Shown: positions 10,098 to 23,208, numbered from the stretch's first letter. The stretch is 64,000 nt of DNA from Adiantum capillus-veneris (GCA_014529385.2 CM043952.1:151185057-151249056); one strand, 5' to 3'. Numbers and translations are program-made. The notes: a model not told the origin generated them from the sequence alone.

Positions 10098-12840
10098 AGG
10101 ATAATTATACTAATTAAACTTAGATTAGTATAAAATAATTATCAAAGCTGGATTAGACTATCAAGAAGCTAATAAAAATTTCTCTTTATTTTTTAATTAG
10201 TTTTTGTAATTAATTAGGCTTAATTTAACTATTCTTCTTCAAAAAGCTGATAAAAAACCTATTTAACTAACTCAAACAATTTCAAGTTAATAATTATAGT
10301 TAGAAAACGCTGTTAGAAACACGAGGTAAATTATTCAGTAATAGATAATTAATTTAAGTATTAAATTAAGCTAAAGTTGTCTATTTTTAAGCATAAATCA
10401 AAGGGGAAAACTAGCTAAATCACTTAGATACTCATACAATAATTATTATAGCTAGAAATCACTGTTGAAAAGCTTGAATAATTACAAAAAATTAGTTCAG
10501 CTAATTAATTAGGCTAAAATTATTTGTTTTAAAGCATAAATTAAAGGGAAAATTAGCTAAATCACTTAGATAATTATACAATAATTATCATAGCTAGAAA
10601 TCACTAATAGGAAGTCGATAATTAGGTCATAAACAAAAAAATAGTTTAGCTAATTAATTAGGCTAAAATTATCTGTTTTTAAGCATACAATGAAGGAGAA
10701 AATTAGCTAAATCACTATTAGGACTAAAATTAATCTTTTTGGTCTTAAATTAAGAATAACTATACTAATTAAACTTAGGTTAGTATAAAATAATTATCAG
10801 AGCTGGATTAAACTGTCAAGAAGCTAGAAAAATTATCTCTTAATCTTTTGATAAGCTTTTATAAATAATTAGGTAGAAAGCAGTTGTTTTTAATCAAAAA
10901 AATCATAGAAAACCTACTTAATTAACTCAAAAATTCTTAAGTTAATTATCACAATTAGGAAACACTATTAGGAATACGGAGTAATTTACTCATTGATAGA
11001 TTAATAATCTAAATATTTAATTAAGATAAAATTATTTATATTTTTAAGCATAAATTAAAGAGGGAAAGTAGTTAAATAACTTAGTTACTTATATAGTGAT
11101 TATCATAGCTAGAAATCACTATTAAAAAGTTGAGATAATTAGCCCATGCATTAAAAATTAGTATAGATAATTAATTAGGTTAAAATTGTCTATTATTTAA
11201 GAAATATTTTAAAAGGAAAAATTAGCTAAATCACTTAGATAACTATACAATAATTATCATGGCTAAATCACTTAGCTAACTATACACTAATGATCATAGC
11301 TAAATCACTCAGATAACTATACAATAATTATCATAGATAGAAATCATTATCCATGATAATTAAGTCATGAATAGAAAATTAGTTAAGCTAATTAATTAAG
11401 CTAAAATTATCTATTTTTAAGAATATACTACAGAGAGAAATTAGATAAATCACTTAGATAATTATATAGTAATTATCAAAGCAAAAAATCACTGTTAAGA
11501 ATCCCACATAATTAGTTTATGCACAAACAATTAGTTTTTCTAATTAATTAGGCTAAAATTATCTGTTTTCAAACATAAATTAAAGGGGAAAAGTAGCTTA
11601 ACCAATTAGATAATTATACGATAATTATCAGAGCTAAAAATCAGTGTTATAAAGCCATGATAATTAGGTCATGCATAGAAAATTAGTTTAGTTAATCTAT
11701 TAAGTTAAAATTGTCTTTTTTAAAGCATAAATTAAAGGGGGAAATTAGAAAATTAGTTTATATAACTACATAGTAATTATCAGAGATGGAAAACAACATT
11801 CAAAAATCGAAATAATTTTCTTAAGTACATATAATTAGTTTGGCTAATTACCTTAGATAGTATTATCTAATTTTGACTATAAATTGAGAAGGAAAATTAG
11901 CTAGCTAGTTTATATAATTACATAGTAATTATTAGAGATAGAAACCAATGTTAAAAAGTTGAGATAATTATTTTAAGTACAGATAATTAGTTTAGTTAAT
12001 TACCTTAGCTAATATTATTTGATTTTGATTATAAATTGAGAATGAAAATTAGCTAATTAAGTTAGAAAATTAGGTGTTGATTATCAGAGTAGTTTACACG
12101 ATAAAAAAGTCGTGATAATTATCTCAAGGTTAGAAAATTAAGATAGATACTTATTTAAGTCAAATTATACTAATTTTAGCTAAAACTTAAAGGATTAAAT
12201 TAGTAAATCATGTTAGATAATTAGATGCTATTTATCAAAGTTAGATTAATTAACAAAAATTTTGTGATAATTATCTCAAGGTTGAAAAATGAAGGTAGAT
12301 ATTTGTGTAAGTCAAATTATACTAATTCTAGCTAAAAATTAAAAGAAGAAATTAGTAAATCATGTTAGATAATTAGATGCTATTTACGAGAGTTAAATTA
12401 CATGATAAAAAAGCCATGATAATTATCTTAAGGTTAGAAAATTAATATAGATATTTATCTAAGTCAAGTTATACAAATTCTTGCTGAAAAGTAAAGGAAG
12501 AAATTAGTAAATCATGCTAAATATTAGATGCTATTTATCAGAGCTAGAATACATGATAAAAAAATGGTCAAAATTATCTTAAGGTTCGAAAATTAATATA
12601 GATATTTATCTAAGTCAAATTATACTAATTCTAGTTAATAATTAAAGGAGGAAACTAGTAAATCATGTTAGATAATTATATGCTATTTATCAAAGTTAAA
12701 TTACATAATAAAAAAGGCATGATAATTATCTTAAGATTAAAATATTAATAAAAATATTTACCTATGCCAAATTATACCAATTCTAATTGAAAAAGATAGA
12801 GAAAAATTAGTTAATTAAGCTGAAAAAATAAAATATAATT
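10098..12840 (+). repeat. Degenerate AT-rich tandem repeats in the LTR body
   Basis: Successive units of roughly 150-170 bp repeat a theme: TTAGCTAAATCACTTAGAT, then an ATAATTATCATAGCTAGAAATC-like stretch (11 bases shared in each unit), then TAATTAGGCTAAAATTATCT. Clear anchors are near 10411, 10553, 11223 and 11442. Units diverge strongly toward 12840. The same array continues in copy B at about 19414-21205. It is not coding. Confidence 0.6.
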
Positions 12841-14054
12841 ACAAAAGGTCATAAATATCATTATTCACTTGTGATAATTATACCATAATTAATTGGTTAG
12901 TTAAACAAATTCCTATTTTTAGCTAAAGATTAGTTAAAATAAATAGACATTGCAATCAAAAGTTTCTAGGAAAATTACAACAAATAATATAAAGTTGAGA
13001 AAATAAAATCTTTAAGAGAAACTAAATAAAATAAATATCAAGCTCATATTAAGAAAATTCCAAGCTCAAAATTCGATGAGGAAATTAGGAAAAAGATATA
13101 AAAAATTATAAGAAAAATAGGAGAACTTAGAAAACCCTTAGGAAGCTTTTGAAAAAGTTATCATACCGATATAGGCAAATAAGAATTACTAGGTCAAGAA
13201 TTCACCAATTAAGACTACAAATTTAACATCGATTGGGTTAAAATTGAATACAAAGGTTAAGTCTAGCTCTACATAAGTTAGGATACCATTTTTATCCTAG
13301 GGGAGTCGCCCAATTGTATGGGCACCCTTAACCTTGGGTCGGGGTTTATTCCACCCCGGATTGTGAACAAGGAATGGGTGTCATTTTTCACCCTTAGGTG
13401 GTCTTGAGACAAGAAGAGTACTGGTCATGGTTATTATGGACAATGTTTTGATTGATAATACCCTGTCTTAAGTTTAAAGATATTTGTTTGCTAAAAGAAT
13501 GATTTTCAATGCTGTCTTTAATACTTGATTGAAGGAATAACTCTGATTTTAAGTTAAAAGAAACTATTATTTTAAATATTAAAACAATGTGATAGTAATT
13601 AGAAAACAAAAGAATCATGTGTGAGCGCGGGGTGGTAAGTGGGGATTGACTAAGGTTGTCAATCATGGATGGGTGGACCTGATGAATCAGGTAACTAGCT
13701 ATCCCTGCGCACTAAAAATATCTAGAAAACTTCTTCACTTGGAAGAGAAGTCCACTAGCGGCTCTGACCTCACATCTGTTAGGGGGAAAAAAGCATTGGT
13801 TGGTGATACCTTAACCCAATTTGTAAAATTCATAGGGCTAAAATAGTTTTGGACATTTAATATGTTGGCCCGTTTCCGCTACGAGACAAGACTAGGTATT
13901 CTTCTAGGGCTATAGACCTAAGCCATTGTCAATGGTAAAGGTCTATTCCTTGGGTTTTTCTTGTTCATAGACTCTGATTTTTTATTAGGCCTAGAGACCT
14001 GTCAAGGACCCATCCCGATTTTTGGTGTTGACGAGTTGGGGACCTCACAAAGTT

Positions 14055-14770
14055 GGTGATGCAACTAACAAAAGCATCCATCAAGTGTAAAGTTGTCTAT
14101 CAGAAACTTCATGTGACTACAAGGCCGTATACATGAAGTAGATCTTTATACTGTAAATCTTCTATCGTGTATGTGATTTAATGAAGCCTAACAAACAAAA
14201 GGGACTAATAATACTGACAAGAACATAAGGTGCCCAAGATGCCCATCAGTCATTATCGAGATTGAAATTCAAAAAGATAATCTTAAAAAGCCAAATTTAA
14301 GTCCAAATCAAGCTAAACATTGTCAAGAGGCTATGCATAGAGATTAAAAAAAAAAACTAACCCCTAGCTAGCCAAAGATGCAATGTTTTCAAATCTGAAT
14401 CCATAGTAGCTATCTACATACCATGTACATCATGTATATAAATTTTGGGTATAGATGGACAATGATAGCTCATTGATGGTCATCTATCACTAATCATGTC
14501 ATATAAATTCCTTTTGATACAAAGTACTAACTTGGGAAATTAACCGGGGTTTGTCGGGCTTTAGTTAAGTCATGTATCAAGTAGAAGCAGTATAATGATT
14601 TACACATCACACAAAAGCTAACAAAGGCAAATGCGACTTTGATCACCTTGATGTAGGAATAAAGAATTCCTCAATGTTGAAGAGCAAACATAAGGGTAAT
14701 CAAAGGATCTCAAGAGCCTCTCCCTTAAAGCGAATAGAATGATGGACATGGGTCTTGATGATACCTTAGC
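14055..14770. other. Spacer between elements A and B
   Basis: About 700 bp with no recognised gene. The right border has a direct repeat of TGATGATACCTTAGC at about 14757 and 14777. The second copy already belongs to the truncated LTR of element B. Confidence 0.4.
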
Positions 14771-15026
14771 GTTGGTTGATGATACCTTAGCCCAACTTGT
14801 GGAAGTCATAGGGCCGAAATAGTTTCGGACTTTTAATATGTTGTCCCGTTTTCGCTGCGAGACAGGACTAGGTCTTCTTCTAGGGCTATAGACCCAAGCC
14901 ATTGCCAATGGTAAAGGTCTATTCCTTGGATTTTTCTTGTTTAGAGACTCTGATTTTTTATTAGGCCTAGAGAACTGTCAAGGACCCCATCCTGATTTTT
15001 GGTGTTGGCAGGTTGGGGACCTCAAA
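14771..15026 (+). repeat. Element B 5' LTR remnant
   Basis: Matches the last 250 bp of the A-family LTR (3937-4189 and 13796-14049). The terminal bases read CTCAAA in place of CTCACA, so the LTR end has decayed. Confidence 0.75.
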
Positions 15027-15028
15027 AG

Positions 15029-15040
15029 TGGTATCAGAGC
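15029..15040 (+). other. Primer-binding site of element B
   Basis: TGGTATCAGAGC, identical to the PBS of element A and two bases after the decayed LTR end. Confidence 0.85.
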
Positions 15041-15178
15041 ATGTGTTAATAAAATTCTTGGACCTAGGAAAAGTTTAAAGTATTAGGCTAAAATAAGTGA
15101 TCTTTCATAAATTAAATTAAAGACATATTAAATTGAAAAGAGGGAGAGAAAGAAAGAGAGATAATTATCACCATCTTT

Positions 15179-15649
15179 GCAGGAAGATTTCCATAAGGTC
15201 TACTGCAAATTCATGGATATCACCATTAGGTTTATGAGGGCTTGCCTATCTCGACACTATTCAATACAAAAAAGCGTGATGAAATGGCTAGATAAGAGAT
15301 TTTTTCTTCCACTTGGAGGATCAATTGATTAGGATCTGGTGGAATTTTCTTCATTGATCTGGGAGAGTTAGAAGGTTTAGAACTAAATATGCAGAGACTC
15401 AACTGGGCTGAAGATATTCAAGTAATTGAAGTATGCTTTTTCATTGGGACAGAGAATTAAGAGGAAACCTTTGTAGTGGATGGTGCCCAAGTATCACAGA
15501 ATCAATGGGCGTTTGATCTGGTGTCTAAAGTAATCTACCTAGGTAGAATTAGACCCATAGGTGTAGGCCCTAGTTATAGTGGACCAAAAGATGTTGTATA
15601 TTTTGATCCTATATCTGGTCCACCCAAAGTCCACAAGATTCTAGTATAG
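15179..15649 (+). pseudogene. Pre-gag reading frame, copy B
   Basis: Same frame and length as the pre-gag frame of copy A, with no insertions or deletions over 156 codons. It has its own stops (after 'GRF P', 'GTEN' and in 'RIN*LGS') as well as two shared ones. The C-terminal motifs FVVDGAQVS and PKDVVYFDPIS are kept. Family unknown. Confidence 0.45.
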
Positions 15650-15859
15650 GATTGTTGCCGCCTTTGTACATAGTACGATCTTCATGGATTGTATTAACTC
15701 TTGTACATACTATGATTCTCATGGGTATGCTATAAACAATGTCTTTATCCTGTGTGTAAAAGTTTTGAGTATGAGATAAGTTAAAAGAATAAGTAAGAGA
15801 GATTTTCATCTAGTACTAAATTTCACTAATTTAATCCCAAGGTAATACTCGCGTAAATA

Positions 15860-16672
15860 ACCTTTACCCTTTTACTCAAGAGAAAAAACTACTACTAAAG
15901 CAAGTCCAACTCCCTACCTTCAAGGGAGAGGGCCCCAACTAAGAGTGGGGTGCCGAAGCGTGGTTAGATGCTATGGACGACTATTTTAAAGCTGCAGGAA
16001 CTGCTCAAGAAAACCAAACAATATTGGGTATGTTCCATCTCAATGGAGATGCCAAACTTTGGTGGAAGCAACACTGCAGAGATAATCCCACGAGTAGTCC
16101 GTCTTGGGAGAAAATAAAGCACGCAATCAAAGAACGCTATCTCCCTCCTACACATCAGGCTATCCAGATGACAATGGAGTAGCAGATTTATTGCTTTTGT
16201 CAAGGCCTCAACAAACCCTTGAGTAATCATCTTGAAGTCATGAGGCCTACATCTGGGACAAGCCTCTTGCAGCTGAAAGAATCAACTCTACAAGGAACTA
16301 TAAAGGATTTTAGGGGAAGAGCCACAGGAACTTTCAACCAATGATGTCAACAACCTGGAGTAGCTGTAGTTATGAACTTGGAGAAGATCTTCCCAAACGT
16401 TAGGGGCTATGGATGCAAACAAATGGGGCACTATAGAAATAACTGTCTTGAAGAGAAAAACCCTTGAACTACTGCTACGTCTATTCCTCAAAACCAAGGA
16501 GATAATCTAAGAGGAGGTTGAAATGGAGGACAAGCTGGTAAAGGAAGAGCAAGAGGAGCCAGAGCTTATGAAATCATGGGAGAACCAACCTTAATGAACA
16601 AGGAAGATTAAAGAGCCACTGGTTTGGCCACAATTAGCAATCCTAGAGCTCAGCAACAATAGGAAATTTTGT
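15860..16672 (+). pseudogene. gag: Element B gag, broken
   Basis: Gypsy Gag relic with the core WWKQHCRDNP and WEKIKHAIKERYLP. It lacks roughly 80 bp found in copy A after the LPPTHQAI motif and has several stops. The knuckle region GYGCKQMGHYRNNC again has only three of four metal ligands. The site where copy A carries a transposon is uninterrupted here. Confidence 0.65.
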
Positions 16673-17332
16673 AAACCACTATAAATCGATAATGAAAACC
16701 TTTGAGTTAGTTATATATTATAATGTTATCCATTATTTTCTTTTCCAAAATTAATTAAGGAATCTAAAGTTAAGTTAGTATTCAATCAAGAAATTAAGGG
16801 TAGATCTAGCAATTGAGAAAGAGGTTCTTGATAAAGAGGATGAATTCTAATCTTATGAATGAGATAGTTATCCAAAAACCAATTCACATTCCTTGTACAC
16901 AAGATAGCCTTCCTTGAAAAATGACCTAGATATGTAAGTATTAATGCACAAGAATAATAGGAAACCAAAAGAACTCTTGGTATGATACTTCTTAAAACCC
17001 TTTACATATTGTTGGTCAACTAGGTTAGAGCACAGAGGGGGTACCTCTGGTGCAATTGTGGAAGCTTGTGCCGAATGAAGATTTACTCAAGATGGCAAGA
17101 ACGTGTTGAGCGCATTCAGATTGGCAAAGCTAGAATACATGATACTTATCGAATGCTGATTGCTTTGAATGGTTAGTTAGATTGAGCGCGTTCAAGTTGA
17201 CAAGGTGGATATATGGATATTTTATAGAATGGATTTAACTTGGTTTCTGAGATGATTCAATTGGTTTGTATAGGTTTTTAAGATGGTCTCAACACTCTGA
17301 GAACTTCTTCGGAAAAATTGAGTAGCAAAGCT

Positions 17333-20300
17333 TTATGGAAAAGCATTGGACATAAAAACAGGTAAAGCACTATTTCAAAAGAAGTTAAAAATGGTATTTT
17401 TGGATCTTAAGCACAACAAACCCTGGGCTAGAAATTTTTAGAATTAAATTCGGACAAAAACTGACCTAGCTAGTCCTTCTCAAAGATTCAATGTAAATTA
17501 ATTTATTAAGCAAAATTGAATGGTTGCAATAATCATTTAAGCATAGACTTTACTAAAGGCCTGCCACATATTTTATAGATATTTACCAATTAACCAAAAA
17601 ATAGGTCAAAATTTAGCAGATTTGATTGTTAAAGCTGGCAGGTGATGGGAGGGGTCATCAATGACCTGTCAGGGACACAATTAGCAGCAGGGGGCCCCAT
17701 CTTGAGCCTGGGGACTACTTGAGATGCAAGCAACTAACATTTTCAGCCTATGAGAGCTTAGGAGTGCTAGAAGCCTATAAATAGGACCCTTTTGCTTCAC
17801 AATTTCATAGACTCGGAATCCTGGCCATTTAATCTCTCTCACATAGAGAGAAACTCTCCCCAAAAATCACTAGAGAGCAAACCTCTAGTTGATTATCCAC
17901 GATAATTAGCCTAATCTCTTTTTAATTAGCAAAATTATGCTAATTTAGCTATATTTTATTAATTAATCTAATTAATTAAAAATATTAAACTTATTTACAC
18001 TCTAAATTACTCTCTTAATTCTTAATATTCTACTGATTACTTAGATTAAGATTAGGGATATTAATCTAACTAATTCCTAAGCCATATTAGGACTGAAATT
18101 AATCTTTTTGGTCTTAAATTAATTAAGACTAGTTTTATAGTTGGACACTAAAGCATCCTGTTTTTCTGCGAAGTTTTGGCAATTTATTTGTCAAGCTAGA
18201 AAGAAGTTTTTTACACCTTCCTTCTACCATATGTTGGTTATGAGAGAAAGAAAACATTGGATTTTTCTCCATGACAAAATACAAGCCATATAGAGAGAAT
18301 TGTGGTAATTTCTAAGTCGTAATTTTTTGTAAAATTGCAAAGTGTTCTGCCAAAAAAATCATAAAATTCTTCTATCTTTTTGTAGAGGTGAGCTTTTTTA
18401 TGTTTTTAAAAGCCAAGTGCGAGTACTTAGTGCAACAAAACAATGGAATGACCTTCAAGGAATAGCTTCAAATTTAATTGCAAGTTATAAACATAATTTC
18501 AAACTTGAGCACATGCTTACTAAGAGCATAATTTTAGCCTTTCAAAGGTCCTCTCATGGAATTGGGTCTATTCTAGTGAAATTTGATAACATGAAATGAC
18601 TTTATATGTTAAAACCAAGAAACTAGGTATTTTTTTGGCTCCCTAACTTACTTAAATCTCGTTGCTTACACCCTATCTTGAACTTTTGATTTTGCAAACA
18701 CTCTTGAAAATCTTGAATCCTCCACAATAACATTGAAACCAAGGTTTTAGGTATCCCATTTGTATTCATACCATGCACTTTGATACATTTAGGAGATATG
18801 TGTGGAAAGTTTGAAGTTATTTGAGGTTTTGCATACTTATGTCTCAAGAATTAAAATATCAATTTTTTTGCATGCGCAGTTTTGAATATTTGAAATGATC
18901 CAAAAATTGTTTCTTACCAAAAAGCACTTCTACTTGCCACCTTGAGTCCTCATTGGAGAGGGTAAGCAATGTATCACTTTCTAAAACTAAGAAACACATC
19001 AAAGACATATTTTTTCTACCCATACAACGTTATGCTTGAAATGGCCATATCAAACACAGAGAACTTTCCATTATTTTATATACTCTCAAGTAAATTTTTG
19101 TGCACATGAAACTTGCAATTATCTATAGCACAATTGTAGAAAAGTCGTGTACAATTTTCTACAAGGTTGCTTCATTTTTTCTTGAGCTTGTAAAGTTGAT
19201 TTCTTCAAAGCATCAATCGCAGTCTTATGGGGTTTCACTTGATGAGTACATCTCTTGTTTATGATAGATTCTAAAATGCAAGGTTATATTTTTCAAAGAC
19301 CCTCTAGCTATCATATTTAAGCATATCAAGAGGGTTTTCTTATATACACCGTCTGATGCAAGTAGCATTTAATCTAAATTTGTAAAAAAAGGACACTTAA
19401 GTGTCTAGTGTTAAGGGTAATTATACTAATTAAACGTAGATTAGTATAAAATAAATATCGAAGCTAGATTAGACTATCAAGAAGCTAAAAAAATTATCTC
19501 TTAAGTTTTTGTAATCAATTAGGCAAAAATCAGTTGTTTTTAATCAAAAAGCTGATGGAAAACCTACTTAACTAACTCAAAATTTTTGAAGTTAATTATT
19601 ATAGTTAGAAAACACTGTTAGGAACACGAGGTAAATTATTTTTTAATACATAATTAAATTAAGTATTAAATTAAGCTAAAATTATCTATTTTTAGACCTA
19701 AATTAAAGGGGGAAATTAGTTAAGCCACATAGATACTTATACAGTAATTATCATAGCTAGAAATCACGGTTAGGAAGCTTGAATAGTTACAAAAAATTAA
19801 TTTAGCTAATTAACTAGGCTAAAATTATATGTTTTTAAGCATACATTGAAGGACTTCGATTAGATTGTCAAGAAGCTAGAAACATTATCTCTTAATTTTT
19901 TGATTGGCTTCTATAAATAATTATATAGAAATTAGCTTTTTTTAATCAAAACACTAATGGAGAATCTAGTTAATTAACTCAAAATTTGTTAAGTTAATTA
20001 TCACAATTAGGAAAAATTTAGGAATATGGTGTAATTTACTCATTAATAGATTATCAATCTAAATATTTGATTAAGCTGAAATTATTTGTTTTTAAGCATA
20101 AATTACAAGGAGAAATTAGCTAAATCACTTAGATACTTATATAGTAATTAACATAGCTATAAATCACTATTAGAAAGCTGGGATAATTAGGCCATGCATA
20201 AAAATTTAGTATATTTAATTAATTAGGTTAAAATTATATATTTTAAGCATAATTTAATAAGAGAAATTAGCTAAATCACTTAGATAACTATACAATAATT

Positions 20301-21205
20301 ATCATAGCTAGAAATCATTATTATAAATTTGAGTTAATTTTGTCATGAAAAAAAAATTAGTTTAGCTAGTTAATTAAGCTAAAACTATCTATTTTTAAGA
20401 ATATATTGAAGAGGGAAATTAGCTAAATCACTTAGATAATTATATAGCTATTATCAAAGCAAAAAATCACTGTTAAGAAGACCACATAATTAGTTTATGC
20501 ACAAAAAATTAGTTTACCTATTTAATTGGGTTAAAATTATCTGTTTTTAAACATAAATTAAAGGGGGAAATTGGCTTAATCACTTAGATAATTATACGAT
20601 AATTATCAGAGCTAGAAATCATTGTTATAAAGCCACGATAATTAGGTCATGCATAGAAAATTAGTTTAGTTAATCGATTATGTTAAAATTGTCTGTTTTT
20701 AAGCATAAACTAAAGGGAGAAATTAGCAAACTAGTTTGTATAACTACATAGTAATCACCAAAGATGGAAAACAACATTCAAAAATTGGGATAATTATCTT
20801 AAGTATATATAACTAGTTTAGCTAATTACCTTAGCTAATATTATCTGATTTTGACTATAAATTGAGAAGGAAAATTAGCTAGTTAGTTTATATAATTACA
20901 TAGTAATTATTAGAGATGGAAAACAATGTTAAAAAGTTAAGATAATTATATTAAGTACAGATAATTAGTTTAGTTAATTACCTTAGCTAATATTAATTAA
21001 TTTTGATTTTAAATTGAGAATAAAAATTAGCTAATTAAGTTAGAAAATTAGGTGTTGATTATCAGAGTTATTTTACATGATAAAAAAGTTGTGATAATTA
21101 TCTCAAGGTTAAAAAAAATTAAGATAGATATTTATCTAAGTCAAATTATACTAATTTTAGCTAAAACTTAAAGGAGGAAATTAGTAAATCATGTTAGATA
21201 ATTTG
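17333..21205 (+). repeat. Element B 3' LTR, truncated both ends
   Basis: Matches 7995-12215 of the element A 3' LTR, including the TATA box at 17776-17783. Similarity stops at about 21205 ('TTAGATAATT'), beyond which unrelated sequence begins. Confidence 0.7.
18126..19411. mobile_element. DNA element in the LTR, copy B
   Basis: Orthologous position to 8795-10095 with the same interior. The right end is shortened (GTGTCTAGTGT then TA), having lost about 15 bp found in copy A. Confidence 0.55.
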
Positions 21206-23208
21206 CTTAATTTTAGTTTATCAAAAGATTCAAATTTTTCTATATAAATAGCTACAATAAGCATGGACCTTTCATGACAAATAAAATTCTTTTTGACATT
21301 CTTAAAGTTCATTTATGTTATTTACAAATGGCACCTTATGGACTTTGGGACATAGGGATCCTTTTGATCTCTGGCCACACTTCCACATGAAGCCAAACTA
21401 TTGGCACTGTATAATCCTACATATGCGCCATGCTAGTTTCTCCATAAAAAACTCTATGGCCCTATGGCATCAATACCCTATGACCACAAGGACACAAGGT
21501 TACATATGTTATTCCAAAAAGTGCTTACCATGTGTGGCTTGCAATTAGAACTCTTTAGCCTTAATATGATGGGAGGCTAGTTGTAGGCTACATAACATAA
21601 GGAACAAGCCTCTTAATTACAAACTACAAAGAAAAACCCAACTCTCTTAGGCCACACTTAGTCTCCATCTATTGACAGCTATAAAGGGGGACCTTAGCCT
21701 TTCAAAAAAAAGGAAAAATATTTGAGAATTTTATAGAGAATTTATGCCATCTAGAATCAGAGAACCCTCTGATCCTAGGTCCATAGAAATCCAACATATC
21801 CATACCATATAGTATCATAATCCTACAAGCTTGTGGCCACAAGACAAAAATGTGCTCTAATTAGAACTCACTATATAAGGTATCCTATAACCTCAAAGAC
21901 ACTAAGTCTTATATGTACATTGTTCTCTATTGTTTGTTAATCATATTTTGATTTGTTGTATGTTGGACTGAAACTATTGAATTGATTTTTTGTTGTCATT
22001 TAAGGGGGTAAATTGAAAAATGGTTTGATATTATAATGTCATAAACTAGAAGAGTTTTTCTCAAGCTACATCAAGTATCTCATTCAAAGTGGAACAATGA
22101 TTTGATTAGCTACCAACTTCTTTTAAGAAAAATGAAAAATCTCATTTACAAAATAGCTTCAAAAATCGTTAAATTTTGGATTTCTGAAGTGCATCCTATG
22201 TGAGGAGACACCTCTCAGTTAAGTAGCATTGCTAATATAATGTTTTGATGCTCCTATCATTTTCTTCTTAGTACTTGGCTTTTTTGAGGTGATGAAAACT
22301 ACCAAAAATAATGTTTGTTGAACACCCTCTATCTTAAAGATACTATACTCCTTGCACTTAATTAGTACTTTGTTGTACATGAGATAAAGACCATAAATTT
22401 TATAAAATGAGTTGTTGAAAATCTTTGTGTACAACTCATACAGATTTGGTGTTATCAATTCATATGCTGCCGCATCAGTCATATCAATGGTGTTTTTAAA
22501 CACCTCCTTTTTTGAGACAACACCCTTAGAAGTTTTATTAAAGTTTAAAGCATGTGTGGAAGTTTTGAGAGACCATGTTTAGAAGCTTCATTGAAGTTTC
22601 AAAGCATGTATTGATGAAAATGTAGCATGTTAATATAGATTCTTTGTCACAAAAATATATTCTGTAACACTATGCCATACATGAATAGTTATGGTCTTAG
22701 GTCCATAGGCTACTACACAATATTCTTTAGGTTTTTTTATTATCAAATGTTAATTTGGGTGTTGTGAATACTATAGTGTAGTTGAAACTTGATAGTGTTT
22801 TAAAATTGGGACTAGCTATTTCTTGTACTTGAGATTAACTTGACCAATTTTATGATAAGAGTTGTTGGTGCTTTTTGTGTCTAGATATTATATTTTTGGT
22901 TGGCACAATCAATATATATGTTTCTTAGTAGCCACATCATTTGGTGTGTTTTGACACATTATCTTATTTATCATCCATCTTTATGAGTTTTGATTGATGT
23001 TTTAAAGCATTTCTTTAGTATGAATCCTTTTGCAAAAAATTATATTAGAAATTTTCTTAATATAGAAAAATCAAACTTGGGTGCTAGAATCACAACATCT
23101 TATCTAAATTAAGGGCAAATTGAGCTAAAAAATAGTAGAATAGCACAATCCTAACACACCAATTTAGCATTGGGGAAACGGCATTTTTCCAATTCATCTA
23201 AAAGGGTG
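21206..23208. other. No recognised gene
   Basis: AT-rich sequence. A 94-codon minus-strand frame at 22219-22503 has no recognisable motif. No terminal repeats or known domains were found. Confidence 0.4.

Larger units (their letters stand above)
1036..14049 (+). mobile_element. Element A: large non-autonomous Ty3/gypsy (chromovirus-derived) retrotransposon
   Basis: A complete but defective LTR element. It starts TGTAAGGTC and ends GACCTCACA, which are imperfect inverted termini, and is flanked by AAGAT (1031-1035) and AAGTT (14050-14054), a 4/5 match to a 5-bp target duplication. In order it holds a rearranged 5' LTR, an initiator-Met type PBS, an unrecognised reading frame, a broken gag, a remnant chromodomain, a polypurine tract and a 6.1 kb 3' LTR. 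Protease, reverse transcriptase, RNase H and the integrase core are absent, so it would need enzymes in trans. Three later changes are visible: a TA-duplicating insertion and a 4.4 kb deletion in the 5' LTR, and an hAT-like insertion in gag. The chromodomain tail and PPT position support the gypsy assignment. Boundaries are well supported; the clade is an inference. Confidence 0.8.
7958..14049 (+). repeat. Element A 3' LTR, 6.1 kb
   Basis: Begins TGTAAGGTCTCC and ends GACCTCACA. At about 6.1 kb it is much longer than usual gypsy LTRs. The first 480 bp form a compact U3 ending in a TATA box. The remainder is AT-rich and holds a 1.3 kb DNA element (8795-10095) and a long body of degenerate repeats (10098-12840). 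It also has a block (about 13347-13760) absent from the 5' LTR. Copy B retains the same LTR body to 21205. Confidence 0.75.
14771..21205 (+). mobile_element. Element B: truncated second copy of the A family
   Basis: Same orientation and order as element A: LTR tail (14771-15026), PBS, pre-gag frame, gag, then LTR body (17333-21205). Both outer LTR ends are missing. A deletion at about 17327 removed the chromodomain remnant, the polypurine tract and the first bases of the 3' LTR. It lacks the hAT-like insertion of copy A but shares the DNA element in the LTR. It could be an independent insertion later truncated, or part of a segmental duplication; lack of outer ends prevents a choice. Confidence 0.75.

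Noticed and set aside
10098-12840. CRISPR-like array
   Set aside because: Units are degenerate, 150-170 bp, without short identical repeats and unique spacers, and lie inside a plant LTR.
22219-22503. 94-codon minus-strand frame as a host gene
   Set aside because: No recognised motif or neighbouring gene structure; could be chance in AT-rich DNA.
21206-23208. Continuation of element B
   Set aside because: Similarity to the A-family LTR ends near 21205 and no later segment matches it.
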